A stretch of DNA of 64,000 nt from the NCBI RefSeq assembly GCF_000719955.1, contig NZ_JOII01000017.1, positions 1 to 64,000 of the forward strand, written 5' to 3'. The notes under the pieces are model-generated. The model did not search any database and had not been told where the DNA came from. It worked only from the letters and a program-made list of their open reading frames with translations. Positions 1 to 12,746 of the stretch are shown piece after piece. Both the position numbers and the translations under genes were made by a program. Source of the stretch: Streptomyces albidoflavus. GTDB lineage: Bacteria; Actinomycetota; Actinomycetes; Streptomycetales; Streptomycetaceae. Position 1 is the stretch's first letter, and the number at the start of each line of letters is the position of its first letter.

Positions 1-60
1 GAAGGCGGCATACGAGATCCTCTCTGGTCTCGTGGGCTCGGAGATGTGTATAAGAGACAG
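1..60 (+). other. Illumina Nextera i7 adaptor (assembly contamination)
   Basis: Positions 1-18 match the end of the P7 primer with one mismatch at position 5. Positions 19-26 (CCTCTCTG) are the reverse complement of Nextera index N708. Positions 27-60 are the read-2 transposase adaptor, ending in the mosaic end AGATGTGTATAAGAGACAG at 42-60. This is library DNA, not genome. Reading frames through it give the artefact peptides MCIRDS and MYKRQ at the N-termini of the first two open frames. The genome sequence starts at 61, so anything upstream of the first gene is missing. Confidence 0.98.
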
Positions 61-64
61 CCCC

Positions 65-682
65 ATGACCGACCTCGACCTCACCACCCCGGACCCCGCC
101 CCGCCCCCGGACCAGGACGCCGACCCCAGCCGGCCCCACCCCGCCCACCTGCCGCTTCCCACCGCCGGGACGCCCGCCCCGCCCCCGCCCGGCGTCACCG
201 TCGCCGCCCGCCTCCTGGCCGACCTGCACACCGAGATCGGGCGGGCCGACAGCAAGGCGGCCGTGCTGGTGGCGGCGCTCGGCATGACGGCGGGCGTCTT
301 CACCGGGCTGCTGGCGGGCAAGGACTGGGCCCCGGGCTCGCTCGGCGCGGCCGGGCTCGTCCTGTGGTGGGCCGGGACCGCCGCCCTCGCCGTCTCCCTG
401 CTCGCCCTGCTCCTCGCGGTCCTCCCCCGCTACCGCGCCGACGCCTGGGCCCCGGGCGAGCCGCTCTCCTACTTCGCCGACATCCGCCAGGCAGCGGCGG
501 CGGGCGAGGCCGCGCTGACCCGGGCCCTCGCCGCCACCGAACACGACCCGCTGCACGGCCTGGCCCGCGCCCTGACCGGCACCAGCCGGATCGCCGCCGC
601 CAAGCACCGCTGGATCAGGGCCGGCCTGATCGCCTTCAGCGCCGGCAGCGTCCTGCTCCCCGCGGCCGTCCTCACCGGCTGA
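65..682 (+). CDS. Pycsar-effector-like (DUF5706) membrane protein, possibly 5'-truncated
   Basis: The frame gives 205 residues from the ATG at 65; anything earlier is adaptor-coded, so the true start and ribosome site cannot be seen. A proline-rich N-terminus (about 1-50) is followed by the motif HTEIGRADSKAAVLVAALG, then hydrophobic segments near residues 70-90 and 100-125. A conserved block follows with YFADIR and later SRIAAAKHRWIRAGL, leading into a last membrane segment. This pattern matches the PycTM/DUF5706 family (PF18967), whose characterised members are membrane-damaging effectors activated by cyclic pyrimidine nucleotides in Pycsar anti-phage systems. No cyclase is visible, but the contig ends here. 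The next gene, 68 bases downstream, encodes an M48 protease. A defence role is inferred; many actinobacterial copies are orphans. Confidence 0.7.
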   Translation: MTDLDLTTPDPAPPPDQDADPSRPHPAHLPLPTAGTPAPPPPGVTVAARLLADLHTEIGRADSKAAVLVAALGMTAGVFTGLLAGKDWAPGSLGAAGLVLWWAGTAALAVSLLALLLAVLPRYRADAWAPGEPLSYFADIRQAAAAGEAALTRALAATEHDPLHGLARALTGTSRIAAAKHRWIRAGLIAFSAGSVLLPAAVLTG

Positions 683-750
683 CCCGCACCACCCGCCCGC
701 ACACCTCCGCACGGCACCGCTCACGCCACCACCGCACCGCGAGGTATCCG

Positions 751-1992
751 ATGACCACCACACCCAACCCGCCGGACAGCACCGACCCGCGCCCCGCCGC
801 CGAGACCGCGCCCCCGCAGTACCCCCAGCAGCCCCCGGCCTACCCCACCGGCCCCACCCAGCCGTCCGCGCCCCCGGCGTACCCGGGCCCCGTCCAGCAG
901 ACCCCTCCCCCGGCGTACCCTCAGCCCCCGGCCCAGCACACCGCACCGCCCGTGCCACCCCAGTCTCCGCCCCGGCCCCAGCCCGCGATCCCGCCGCAGC
1001 CCACCATCCCGGCGCCGCTCCACGCCCACCACATCAGCACCGACCAGCGGCGCGTCTACCTCAAGGCGCACCAGCGGCACGCGGACGCCACCGCGCTCGG
1101 GTCGCTCCTGATCTACCTGCCGCACTTCCTCTCCAGCCTGGTGGTGGTGAGCCTGGTCTCGCTGCTCGTCCTGGGCGACCTGGCCTTCCTCGGCATCCTC
1201 GGCTGGCTGCTGACCGGGCTGCTGATCTTCCACCGCCCGACCGAGTCGACCCTCGCCCGGCGCCTGCTGGGGCTACGTCACCCGACGCGGGAGGAGTTCA
1301 GCCGGCTGGCACCGGTCTGGCAGGAGGTGACCGCGCGGGCCGGGGTCGACGCGCAGAACTACGAGCTGTGGATCGAGGAGAACGACACCGACCTCAACGC
1401 GGTCGCGGCCGCCGGCCACATCGTCGGCGTCACCACCTTCGCCCTCAACCGCCTGCCCAACGGCGAACTCGCCGCCGTCCTCGCCCACGAACTCGGCCAC
1501 CACGTCGGCGGCCACGCCTGGGCCTCGCTGCTCGGTTACTGGTACGCGCTGCCCGCCCGGCTCGCCTACCGCGTGATCCGGTTCCTCGCCCTCGTCACAC
1601 TGCGGGTGGCGGCGTTCTTCTCGGTCCTCGGCTTCCTGGTGATCGCGCTCTTCCTCGGCCTTTTCGCCTTCGCCACCCTCACCACCCTCTACGGGCTCCC
1701 CCTGCTGATCCTCGCCGCCCCCTACGCCCTGGCCGCCGTAGGCCGCCGCGCGGAACTCCGGGCCGACCAGCACGCCGCCGCCCTCGGCTTCGCCCCGATG
1801 CTCGCCTCCGTCCTCCACCAGATGCACGGCGCCGACCAGGCGGCCAAGCAGCAGGCCGCCCTGGCCGCCCGCGCGGCCGGCACCCAGCTCCCCAAGGAGT
1901 CGGCGATCGCCAAGCTGCTCGCCACCCACCCCGACCACCACACCCGCCTGCACCACCTCCAGCCCTGGCTCCAGCCCCAGCCCCCGCGCTGA
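751..1992 (+). CDS. M48 family membrane metalloprotease
   Basis: 413 residues from the ATG at 751, with GAGG six bases upstream. The first 95 or so residues are a low-complexity Pro/Gln/Tyr-rich cytosolic-type tail. A double membrane segment follows (about residues 110-160), then the gluzincin motif HELGH within LAHELGHHVGGH. Two more hydrophobic stretches come next, and the third zinc ligand lies in ELRADQHA. This is the M48 (Ste24/HtpX) layout of a membrane-embedded zinc endopeptidase. It lies 68 bases after the Pycsar-effector-like gene on the same strand, so the two are probably co-transcribed. Substrate unknown; the protease could process or regulate its neighbour. It is distinct from htpX at 26133-26993, being longer and Pro-rich at the N-terminus. 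Confidence 0.88.
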   Translation: MTTTPNPPDSTDPRPAAETAPPQYPQQPPAYPTGPTQPSAPPAYPGPVQQTPPPAYPQPPAQHTAPPVPPQSPPRPQPAIPPQPTIPAPLHAHHISTDQRRVYLKAHQRHADATALGSLLIYLPHFLSSLVVVSLVSLLVLGDLAFLGILGWLLTGLLIFHRPTESTLARRLLGLRHPTREEFSRLAPVWQEVTARAGVDAQNYELWIEENDTDLNAVAAAGHIVGVTTFALNRLPNGELAAVLAHELGHHVGGHAWASLLGYWYALPARLAYRVIRFLALVTLRVAAFFSVLGFLVIALFLGLFAFATLTTLYGLPLLILAAPYALAAVGRRAELRADQHAAALGFAPMLASVLHQMHGADQAAKQQAALAARAAGTQLPKESAIAKLLATHPDHHTRLHHLQPWLQPQPPR

Positions 1993-2018
1993 CCCCACCG
2001 CCGGACCCCGGGCACGCC

Positions 2019-2054
2019 GAAGGGCGGCCACCCCCGAGGGGGTGACCGCCCTTC
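2019..2054. terminator. bidirectional terminator hairpin between M48 gene and rpoC
   Basis: A 17-base stem with one wobble (GAAGGGCGGCCACCCCC against GGGGGTGACCGCCCTTC) and a very small loop lies between the convergent M48 and rpoC stop codons. There is no clear T-run on either strand, as is common in streptomycetes. Confidence 0.7.
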
Positions 2055-2076
2055 ACAGCCTTACCGGCCTACCAGC

Positions 2077-5976
<3,900 letters not shown>

Positions 5977-6063
5977 TTTGTCGTCAATCCCTCTTTCAGG
6001 GTTCGTGCCCCACCGCCCGGAGGCGGAACGGGGCTCACATCATGGTCTGTACGGGTCCGGGGC

Positions 6064-6095
6064 GGCCGGGCCTCGCGGTGGAGCGAGGCCCGGCC
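6064..6095 (-). other. intercistronic hairpin between rpoB and rpoC
   Basis: A perfect 13-base stem (GGCCGGGCCTCGC against GCGAGGCCCGGCC) with a 6-base loop starts 7 bases beyond the rpoB stop codon. It has no T-run. It could be an RNA-processing or stabilising element, or a weak terminator that tunes the rpoB/rpoC ratio. Confidence 0.6.
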
Positions 6096-6102
6096 AGGCC
6101 CG

Positions 6103-9100
6103 TCAGACCTCTTCGACGCTGCTCGGCTCGCGCCGGGACAGGTCGATACCGAGCTCCTCCGCCGCGCGGAAGACGTCCTCGTCGGTGTCGCGCATCTCGA
6201 TGGACATGCCGTCCGAGGACAGCACCTCCACGTTGAGGCAGAGCGACTGCATTTCCTTGATGAGGACCTTGAAGGACTCGGGGATGCCGGGCTCGGGGAT
6301 GTTCTCGCCCTTGACGATGGCCTCGTAGACCTTCACACGGCCGGTCACGTCGTCGGACTTGATCGTCAGCAGCTCCTGGAGGGCGTACGCGGCGCCGTAA
6401 GCCTCCAGCGCCCACACCTCCATCTCACCGAAGCGCTGACCACCGAACTGGGCCTTACCACCCAGCGGCTGCTGGGTGATCATCGAGTACGGACCGGTCG
6501 AGCGCGCGTGCAGCTTGTCGTCGACCAGGTGGTGCAGCTTGAGGATGTACATGTACCCGACCGAGACCGGGTCCGGGAACGGCTCGCCGGAGCGGCCGTC
6601 GAAGAGCCGCGCCTTGCCCGAGGACTGCACCATCCGCTCACCGTCGCGGTTGGGGATGGTGTGGTCGATCAGGCCGGCCAGCTCGTCCTCGCGGGTGCCG
6701 TCGAACACCGGGGTGGCGACGTTGGTACCCGGCTCGACCCGGTCGATGCCGATCGACTGGAGCCGCTGGGCCCACTCGGTGTCGACACCGGAGATGTCCC
6801 AGCCCTGGCTGGCGAGCCAGCCGAGGTGGATCTCCATGACCTGTCCCGGGTTCATTCGGGACGGCACGCCGAGCGGGTTGAGGATGATGTCGACCGGGGT
6901 GCCGTCCTCCAGGAACGGCATGTCCTCGATCGGCAGGATCTTCGAGATGACGCCCTTGTTGCCGTGACGGCCGGCGAGCTTGTCACCGTCGGTGATCTTG
7001 CGCTTCTGGGCCACGTAGACGCGGACCAGCTGGTTGACGCCCGGGGGAAGCTCGTCGCCCTCCTCGCGGTCGAAGACGCGCACGCCGATGACCTTGCCGG
7101 TCTCGCCGTGCGGCACCTTCAGCGAGGTGTCGCGGACCTCGCGCGCCTTCTCACCGAAGATCGCGCGGAGCAGGCGCTCCTCCGGGGTCAGCTCGGTCTC
7201 ACCCTTGGGCGTGACCTTGCCGACCAGGATGTCGCCGGCGTCGACCTCGGCACCGATGCGGATGATGCCGCGCTCGTCGAGGTCGGCGAGGACCTCCTCG
7301 GAGACGTTCGGGATGTCCCGGGTGATCTCCTCGGGGCCGAGCTTGGTGTCACGGGCGTCGACCTCGTGCTCCTCGATGTGGATCGAGGAGAGGACGTCGT
7401 CCTGGACGAGGCGCTGCGACAGGATGATCGCGTCCTCGTAGTTGTGGCCCTCCCACGACATGAACGCCACGAGGAGGTTCTTGCCGAGCGCCATCTCGCC
7501 CAGCTCGGTCGCGGGACCGTCGGCGAGCACCTGGCCCTCGATGATCCGGTCGCCCTCGTCGACGACGACCTTCTGGTTGACCGAGGTGCCCTGGTTCGAG
7601 CGGGAGAACTTGGCGAGGCGGTACGTGGTGTACGTGCCGTCGTCGTTGGTGGTGGTGATGTAGTCCGCGGAGACCTCCTGGACCACACCGTCCTTCTCCG
7701 CCTTCAGCACGTCGCCGGCGTCGGTGGCACAGCGGTACTCCATGCCGGTGCCGACGAGCGGGGCCTCGCTCTTGATGAGCGGGACCGCCTGGCGCATCAT
7801 GTTCGCGCCCATGAGGGCACGGTTGGCGTCGTCGTGCTCGAGGAAGGGGATCATGGCGGTCGCGACCGACACCATCTGGCGCGGCGAGACGTCCATGTAG
7901 TCGACGTCGTCCCCGGGGACGTAGTCGACCTCTCCGCCACGGCGGCGGACCAGGACGCGGTCCTCGGCGAAGTGGAGGTCCTCGGTCAGGCCGGCGTTGG
8001 CCTGGGCGATGACGAAGCGGTCCTCCTCGTCGGCGGTCAGGTAGTCGACCTCGTCGGTGACGATGCCGTCGGTGACCCGGCGGTAGGGCGTCTCGACGAA
8101 GCCGAAGGCGTTGACCCGGCCGTAGGAGGCGAGCGAGCCGATCAGACCGATGTTCGGGCCTTCAGGCGTCTCGATCGGGCACATGCGGCCGTAGTGCGAG
8201 GGGTGCACGTCACGGACCTCGAAGCCGGCCCGCTCACGCGAGAGACCACCCGGGCCGAGCGCCGACAGACGGCGCTTGTGGGTGAGACCCGAGAGCGGGT
8301 TGTTCTGGTCCATGAACTGCGACAGCTGGCTGGTGCCGAAGAACTCCTTGATGGAGGCGACGACCGGCCGGATGTTGATCAGGGTCTGCGGCGTGATCGC
8401 CTCGACGTCCTGGGTGGTCATGCGCTCACGCACGACACGCTCCATACGGGCGAGACCCGTACGGACCTGGTTCTGGATCAGCTCGCCGACGTTGCGCAGA
8501 CGGCGGTTGCCGAAGTGGTCGATGTCGTCGGTCTCGACGACGATCTGGGTGCCGTTCTCGCCGGTCGTCTCGGTCTCGCCGGCGTGCAGCTTGACCAGGT
8601 ACTTGATGGTGGCGATGACGTCGTCGGTGGTGAGCACGCCGGCGTCCAGGGGCGCGTCGCCGCCGAGCTTCTTGTTCACCTTGTAGCGGCCGACCTTGGC
8701 GAGGTCGTAGCGCTTGGGGTTGAAGTAGAGGTTCTCCAGCAGCGTCTGCGCGGCCTCACGCGTGGGCGGCTCGCCCGGGCGCAGCTTGCGGTAGATGTCG
8801 AGCAGCGCGTCGTCCTGGCCCTGGGTGTGGTCCTTCTCCAGGGTGGCGCGCATCGACTCGTACTCGCCGAACTCCTCGAGGATCTGCTCGGTCGTCCAGC
8901 CGAGAGCCTTGAGGAGGACGGTGACGGACTGCTTGCGCTTGCGGTCGATGCGGACGCCGACCATGTCGCGCTTGTCGATCTCCATCTCCAGCCAGGCACC
9001 CCGGGAGGGGATGATCTTGGCGGAGAAGATGTCCTTGTCGGACGTCTTGTCGATGGAGGAGTCGAAGTAGACGCCGGGCGAGCGGACCAGCTGCGACACG

Positions 9101-9585
9101 ACGACACGCTCGGTGCCGTTGATGACGAAGGTGCCCTTGTTGGTCATGAGCGGGAAGTCGCCCATGAAGACCGTCTGGGACTTGATCTCGCCGGTCTCGT
9201 TGTTGGTGAACTCGGCGGTGACGAAGAGCGGCGCGGCGAAGGTGAAGTCGCGCTCCTTGCACTCGTCGATGGAGTTCTTCGGGGGCTCGAAGCGGTGGTC
9301 GCGGAAGGTCAGCGACATCGACCCGGAGAAGTCCTCGATCGGGGAGATCTCCTCGAAGATCTCCTCCAGACCGGACTTGGTGGGGACGTCCTGTCCGCTG
9401 TCCAGAGCCGCCTCGACCCGGGCCTTCCAAGCGTCGTTGCCGAGCAGCCAGTCGAAGCTCTCGGTCTGGAGGGCAAGGAGGTTCGGAACCTCGAGGGGCT
9501 CCTTGATCTTTGCAAAGGAAATGCGCAGCGGGGCGGTGCTGGCGCCGTTGTTCGAATTCGCGGAGGCAGTGCGCGAGGCGGCCAA
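6103..9585 (-). CDS. rpoB: DNA-directed RNA polymerase subunit beta
   Basis: 1160 residues from a TTG start at 9585, chosen because GGAAGGA sits eight bases upstream and streptomycete RpoB proteins begin MAASRxAS. An ATG at 9615 would add ten residues but lacks a good ribosome site. The rifampicin pocket reads [31 protein letters not shown], split here as the Q/D/H/S key positions, and is wild type. The downstream [20 protein letters not shown] block and the C-terminal [17 protein letters not shown] segment are intact. It is the second-largest core subunit of RNA polymerase and is transcribed with rpoC from a promoter about 165 bases upstream. Confidence 0.98.
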   Translation of the reverse strand: MAASRTASANSNNGASTAPLRISFAKIKEPLEVPNLLALQTESFDWLLGNDAWKARVEAALDSGQDVPTKSGLEEIFEEISPIEDFSGSMSLTFRDHRFEPPKNSIDECKERDFTFAAPLFVTAEFTNNETGEIKSQTVFMGDFPLMTNKGTFVINGTERVVVSQLVRSPGVYFDSSIDKTSDKDIFSAKIIPSRGAWLEMEIDKRDMVGVRIDRKRKQSVTVLLKALGWTTEQILEEFGEYESMRATLEKDHTQGQDDALLDIYRKLRPGEPPTREAAQTLLENLYFNPKRYDLAKVGRYKVNKKLGGDAPLDAGVLTTDDVIATIKYLVKLHAGETETTGENGTQIVVETDDIDHFGNRRLRNVGELIQNQVRTGLARMERVVRERMTTQDVEAITPQTLINIRPVVASIKEFFGTSQLSQFMDQNNPLSGLTHKRRLSALGPGGLSRERAGFEVRDVHPSHYGRMCPIETPEGPNIGLIGSLASYGRVNAFGFVETPYRRVTDGIVTDEVDYLTADEEDRFVIAQANAGLTEDLHFAEDRVLVRRRGGEVDYVPGDDVDYMDVSPRQMVSVATAMIPFLEHDDANRALMGANMMRQAVPLIKSEAPLVGTGMEYRCATDAGDVLKAEKDGVVQEVSADYITTTNDDGTYTTYRLAKFSRSNQGTSVNQKVVVDEGDRIIEGQVLADGPATELGEMALGKNLLVAFMSWEGHNYEDAIILSQRLVQDDVLSSIHIEEHEVDARDTKLGPEEITRDIPNVSEEVLADLDERGIIRIGAEVDAGDILVGKVTPKGETELTPEERLLRAIFGEKAREVRDTSLKVPHGETGKVIGVRVFDREEGDELPPGVNQLVRVYVAQKRKITDGDKLAGRHGNKGVISKILPIEDMPFLEDGTPVDIILNPLGVPSRMNPGQVMEIHLGWLASQGWDISGVDTEWAQRLQSIGIDRVEPGTNVATPVFDGTREDELAGLIDHTIPNRDGERMVQSSGKARLFDGRSGEPFPDPVSVGYMYILKLHHLVDDKLHARSTGPYSMITQQPLGGKAQFGGQRFGEMEVWALEAYGAAYALQELLTIKSDDVTGRVKVYEAIVKGENIPEPGIPESFKVLIKEMQSLCLNVEVLSSDGMSIEMRDTDEDVFRAAEELGIDLSRREPSSVEEV

Positions 9586-9747
9586 GAGGGGGTCCTTCCG
9601 AGGGCTCGGACTCACTACGCGCGTACCGGTCCCGAGCCGACACAGCGGAAGAAATCCCAGGTCAGGGCGGTTTCACTCCACGGTGCTCAAGCACGGGCAT
9701 GCCCCTGGTGACGGGCAGGAGGCAGCTAACAGGCAGCGCAAAGGGTC

Positions 9748-9776
9748 AGTGTAGCCACTTGGCCCACTGATGTCCA
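9748..9776 (-). promoter_or_regulatory. candidate principal-sigma promoter of rpoBC
   Basis: On the minus strand, TGGACA (9771-9776) and TACACT (9748-9753) are separated by 17 bases. This is a close match to the TTGACA/TATAAT-type consensus read by HrdB. Transcription would begin near 9741, about 155 bases before the rpoB start. It would let rpoBC be expressed separately from rplJL. Confidence 0.6.
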
Positions 9777-10106
9777 GTGCGGGTGACCTGGATGGTCAAA
9801 GACCCTCGCTGTTCTCAACTCCACGATGCCCTCGCGCCCTCTTGGACGCATATCAACACTGCCCGGTTCGCCGCCGATCCATGCCTCGGTACCCGGATCG
9901 GTGTGACGACGCGTCCTGAGAATTGCGCGCGGCGTGCTGTTCGTCAAGGCCCCGTCCCCCGAACCGGGGGCGGAACCGCCTCGTCTGCCGCCTCCCGACC
10001 TCGGCCGGGGCCCCTTCACGCGGGCGCCCGCCGGTCACCGGACGGCACAACGATGATCACCATACCCGCAGGTGAGCAGGGCGCAAGGACCCCGGCCCGA
10101 CCACGC

Positions 10107-10142
10107 CCGAAGGCGACCACCCGGATGGGTGATCGCCTTCGG
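10107..10142 (-). terminator. terminator or attenuator after rplL
   Basis: A 16-base stem with one wobble (CCGAAGGCGACCACCC against GGGTGATCGCCTTCGG) and a four-base loop lies 60 bases beyond the rplL stop codon. It lacks a T-run, so partial read-through into rpoBC is possible, as known for the rplJL-rpoBC cluster in other bacteria. Confidence 0.65.
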
Positions 10143-10201
10143 AAACAGGTCGTCCGGCCCCCTGAGGGGCGCTGGACGGACGAGTCAGAGACTCAGAGGA
10201 G

Positions 10202-10585
10202 TCACTTGACCTCGACGGACGCGCCGGCGCCCTTGAGGGACTCGGCGGCCTTCTCAGCGGCCTCCTTGGAGACCTTCTCGAGGACCGGCTTCGGGGTGCC
10301 GTCGACGAGGTCCTTGGCCTCCTTCAGGCCCAGCGAGGTCAGCTCACGCACGACCTTGATGACCTGGATCTTCTTGTCGCCGGCGCCGGTGAGGACGACG
10401 TCGAACTCGTCCTGCTCCTCGGCGGCCTCGGCCGGGGCGCCCGGGGCACCGGCGGCGGCGACGGCGACCGGGGCGGCAGCCTCGACGTCGAACTTCTCCT
10501 CGAACGCCTTCACGAACTCGGAGAGCTCGATGAGGGTCATTTCCTCGAACTGCGCGAGGAGGTCGTCCTGGGACAGCTTCGCCAT
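10202..10585 (-). CDS. rplL: 50S ribosomal protein L7/L12
   Basis: 127 residues, normal length. The N-terminal dimerisation helix region ([20 protein letters not shown]) is followed by an Ala/Gly/Pro hinge at about 37-55. The C-terminal factor-binding domain contains [26 protein letters not shown]7/L12 forms the ribosomal stalk with L10, recruiting translation GTPases. It lies 111 bases downstream of rplJ in the same transcription unit, controlled by the L10 leader. The ribosome site GGAAGGA precedes the ATG. Confidence 0.99.
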   Translation of the reverse strand: MAKLSQDDLLAQFEEMTLIELSEFVKAFEEKFDVEAAAPVAVAAAGAPGAPAEAAEEQDEFDVVLTGAGDKKIQVIKVVRELTSLGLKEAKDLVDGTPKPVLEKVSKEAAEKAAESLKGAGASVEVK

Positions 10586-10696
10586 GATGGCGTCCTTCCA
10601 CTAATTCGGCAGGTGCCGGATGTACATGAAGGCGGGCGTACGTGGGCCCGCTGCGACCGGGAGCCGGGCCGGCCCCAGGTCATTACGCGAGCCGAA

Positions 10697-11224
10697 TTAC
10701 TCGGCACCGCCCTGCTCGTCGCGCTTGGCGCGCAGCGCGTCCGCGGTGCGGACGAACTTCTGCGGGAGCGCCTGGAAGACAGCCGCGGCCTTGGCCTGGT
10801 TGCCCTTCAGAGCGCCCGCCAGCTTGGCGAGCAGAACCTCGCGGGACTCGAGGTCCGCAAGCTTCTTGATCTCGTCGGCGGACAGCGCCTTACCGTCAAG
10901 GACACCGCCCTTGATGACGAGAGCGGGGTTCTCCTTGGCGAAGTCACGAAGACTCTTCGCCGCCTCGACCGGGTCACCGGTCACGAAGGCGACAGCCGTC
11001 GAGCCCTTGAGGTGCTCGTCCAGCTCGACCCCGGCCTCCTTGGCCGCGATCTTGGTCAGCGTGTTCTTCACCACTCGGTACTGAGCGTTCTCGCCGAGAG
11101 AACGACGCAGCTGCTTGAGCTGCGCCACGGACAGTCCGGTGTACGCAGTCACGACAGCGGCGTTGGAGTTACGGAGCTTGTCCGTGACCTCCTCGACGGC
11201 TGCGACCTTGTCGGACGTCGCCAT
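10697..11224 (-). CDS. rplJ: 50S ribosomal protein L10
   Basis: 175 residues, ATG start with the strong ribosome site GGAAGGAGG. The N-terminal rRNA-binding domain begins [20 protein letters not shown]; the C-terminal helix that carries L7/L12 dimers follows, with a short charged end. L10 anchors the stalk on 23S rRNA and represses its own operon by binding the mRNA leader. That leader is visible at 11400-11515, followed by an intrinsic terminator at 11350-11380. Confidence 0.98.
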   Translation of the reverse strand: MATSDKVAAVEEVTDKLRNSNAAVVTAYTGLSVAQLKQLRRSLGENAQYRVVKNTLTKIAAKEAGVELDEHLKGSTAVAFVTGDPVEAAKSLRDFAKENPALVIKGGVLDGKALSADEIKKLADLESREVLLAKLAGALKGNQAKAAAVFQALPQKFVRTADALRAKRDEQGGAE

Positions 11225-11349
11225 GAGCCTCGGCCTCCTTCCGGGGTGATGATCCTCGACTGACCTTGCGATCAGCCTCGTACAGCACTGGGACCGTCTG
11301 GATCAGGCACGTGAGGAAGGACGTCGGGCAGGAAAGTCTGCGTAAGACG

Positions 11350-11380
11350 AAAAACGCCCCGGCGCAGGCGCACGGGGCGT
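11350..11380 (-). terminator. intrinsic terminator inside the rplJ leader (attenuator)
   Basis: An eight-base perfect stem (ACGCCCCG against CGGGGCGT) is followed on the minus strand by five T residues. It lies after the L10 leader and 125 bases before rplJ, so it would stop transcription before the ribosomal genes when L10 is in excess. Confidence 0.75.
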
Positions 11381-11399
11381 GAGCTCGACTGGCCGTAAC

Positions 11400-11515
11400 A
11401 CGTCCAGGAGCACATCCACAGTCACCTACGCAGGCCGTCCGCGTGAGCGGAATCCTTCGGCCACCGCCCTCTCCGAGGAGCAGACGGTAACGACCAGCGG
11501 TCTTTGGCTTCTGGG
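11400..11515 (-). ncRNA. ribosomal protein L10 leader
   Basis: On the minus strand the segment contains AAAGACCGCTGGTCGTTACC (about 11487-11506), a CCGAAGGATTCCG hairpin, and the GCCTGCGTAGGTGAC element (11421-11435). These match the conserved pieces of the L10 leader RNA (Rfam L10_leader), including the kink-turn side that L10 binds. It starts at the predicted transcription start of rplJ and ends just before a terminator hairpin. The family assignment is by eye; a covariance-model search would settle the boundaries. Confidence 0.8.
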
Positions 11516-11517
11516 GA

Positions 11518-11547
11518 AGAGTACGGGAGCCGGGCGGCGCGAGGCAA
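11518..11547 (-). promoter_or_regulatory. candidate rplJL promoter
   Basis: On the minus strand TTGCCT (11542-11547) and TACTCT (11518-11523) are 18 bases apart. The predicted transcription start near 11511 coincides with the beginning of the L10 leader, which supports the assignment. Confidence 0.5.
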
Positions 11548-11569
11548 ATCGCCCGGAAGCACGGCCTCC

Positions 11570-11593
11570 GGGCGGGGTCCGCGGACCCCGCCC
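11570..11593 (-). terminator. hairpin after the lipoprotein gene
   Basis: GGGCGGGGTCC and GGACCCCGCCC form a perfect palindromic stem 12 bases beyond the lipoprotein stop codon. It separates that gene from the rplJ promoter. There is no T-run. Confidence 0.6.
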
Positions 11594-11604
11594 GAAGGAG
11601 CGGA

Positions 11605-12570
11605 TCAGGCGCCCTCGCCCATCTCGGCCAGCTCCTGGAGCATGTCCATCAGGTCCAGGGTGTCCTTCTCGGCCGGGGTATCCACCTTGGCGGCGGCGCC
11701 GTAGTCGGAGAAGGTCTGGACGATGCGGACGTCGCCCTCGGGCGTCTCCATGGTGACGTCCATCTTCACGGGGAGGTCGTCGCCGTTGACCCAGACCTGG
11801 GTCTGGTAGCCCTCCAGGCCGGACTTCTCCATGGCCTCGACGAGCTCCTTGCGGTCCTTCTCCGGCAGGGCGTCGAAGGAGGAGTTGGCGTCCAGCATCT
11901 CCTTGAGGGAGAGCGTGCCCTTGTAGTGCTGGGTCTCCTCGCCGCCGACCTTGGCCGGGCCGACGTGCTTGAGGTTGGGCGACTCCATCAGCACGGCGAT
12001 CTGCTGGGCCGGGTCCTGGTTCATGTTCTCCAGGCCACCGGTCATGGCCTTGGCCATCTCGCCGCCGCCGGCCTCGCCGGACTTGTCCATCTGCTCGGCC
12101 AGCTCGCCGAGGTCCATCTTCATCCAGCGGCGGCCGTCCATCTCCTTGGCCGCCTCGGCGCCCATGTCGACGTACATGACGGAGCCGTCCATGATGACGC
12201 GGCTCGACTCGGGCGCCGTCGGGTCCGACTCCTGGAGGGCGGAGCCGGACATCGTCATGTCGAGCACGGTCGGGTCCCAGCCCATGACGCCGGACATCTT
12301 CATGTCGCCGCCGCCGGGGGTCCCCTCCGGCATCGTCATGGTCATCTCGACCTTGGCCGACTTGGCCTCGCTGGTGCTCTTGTACGCGGCGTTGAGCGCC
12401 TTGCCGGCCTCGGCGCGCGACAGCACCTTCGGCGCGCTGTCCGCGGCCTTGCCGTCGCCCTTGGACTCCGTCTCGCCGCCCTCACAGGCCGCCAGCCCCA
12501 GCACCATCGCGACCGCCGCCGCCGGAACCGCCACACGGCGCGCCAGGTTCTTCTTCCCCACTGTCCCCAC
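11605..12570 (-). CDS. secreted lipoprotein, LppX/LprG-like fold suspected
   Basis: 321 residues from GTG at 12570; a second GTG nine bases further in has a slightly better ribosome site. A short basic N-terminus and hydrophobic core end in the lipobox LAAC, with Cys29 as the lipidated residue, then a charged linker (EGGETESKGDGK). The body is rich in alternating beta-type stretches and Met (KVEMTMTMPEGTP, DMKMSGVMGWDP), ending with a VETPEGDVRIVQTFSDYG region. This resembles the LppX/LprAFG and LolA-like lipid-carrier lipoproteins of actinobacteria, but the assignment is tentative. It sits alone between the rplKA and rplJL units, with terminators on both sides. Confidence 0.75.
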   Translation of the reverse strand: MGTVGKKNLARRVAVPAAAVAMVLGLAACEGGETESKGDGKAADSAPKVLSRAEAGKALNAAYKSTSEAKSAKVEMTMTMPEGTPGGGDMKMSGVMGWDPTVLDMTMSGSALQESDPTAPESSRVIMDGSVMYVDMGAEAAKEMDGRRWMKMDLGELAEQMDKSGEAGGGEMAKAMTGGLENMNQDPAQQIAVLMESPNLKHVGPAKVGGEETQHYKGTLSLKEMLDANSSFDALPEKDRKELVEAMEKSGLEGYQTQVWVNGDDLPVKMDVTMETPEGDVRIVQTFSDYGAAAKVDTPAEKDTLDLMDMLQELAEMGEGA

Positions 12571-12664
12571 CCCTGCTTGCTCTCTCCGTGACCGGTCCCC
12601 CCGGGCACGCTTTACTTTCGTTTTGCACGGTACCGCACGCCTACGACAACCCCGTACGAAAAAA

Positions 12665-12703
12665 GGACCGGCCCCCGCAGCTCTGAGCTGCGGGGGCCGG
12701 TCC
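12665..12703 (-). terminator. terminator of rplKA operon
   Basis: A perfect 18-base stem (GGACCGGCCCCCGCAGCT against its complement) with a three-base loop is followed on the minus strand by seven T residues. It lies 44 bases after the rplA stop codon and is a textbook intrinsic terminator. Confidence 0.9.
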
Positions 12704-12746
12704 CTTCAGACGCGTGCGCGACCGCGGTGCCGGTTGATCACGAGGA

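Larger units (their letters stand above)
9586..10201 (-). other. long rpoB leader and rplL-rpoB intergenic region
   Basis: A 616-base stretch with no credible gene. It holds the hairpin after rplL (10107-10142) and the rpoB promoter (9748-9776), and leaves an untranslated leader of about 155 bases before the TTG start. Open frames in it on the plus strand have no ribosome sites or family resemblance. The rest, 9777-10106, shows no structure I can name. Confidence 0.6.

Noticed and set aside
32..64. Longer N-termini MGSEMCIRDSP and MYKRQ for the first two genes
   Set aside because: These residues are encoded by adaptor sequence, so the genomic starts at 65 and 751 are used.
6700..8420. Rifampicin-resistance substitutions in rpoB
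   Set aside because: The rifampicin pocket around [20 protein letters not shown] is the wild-type sequence.
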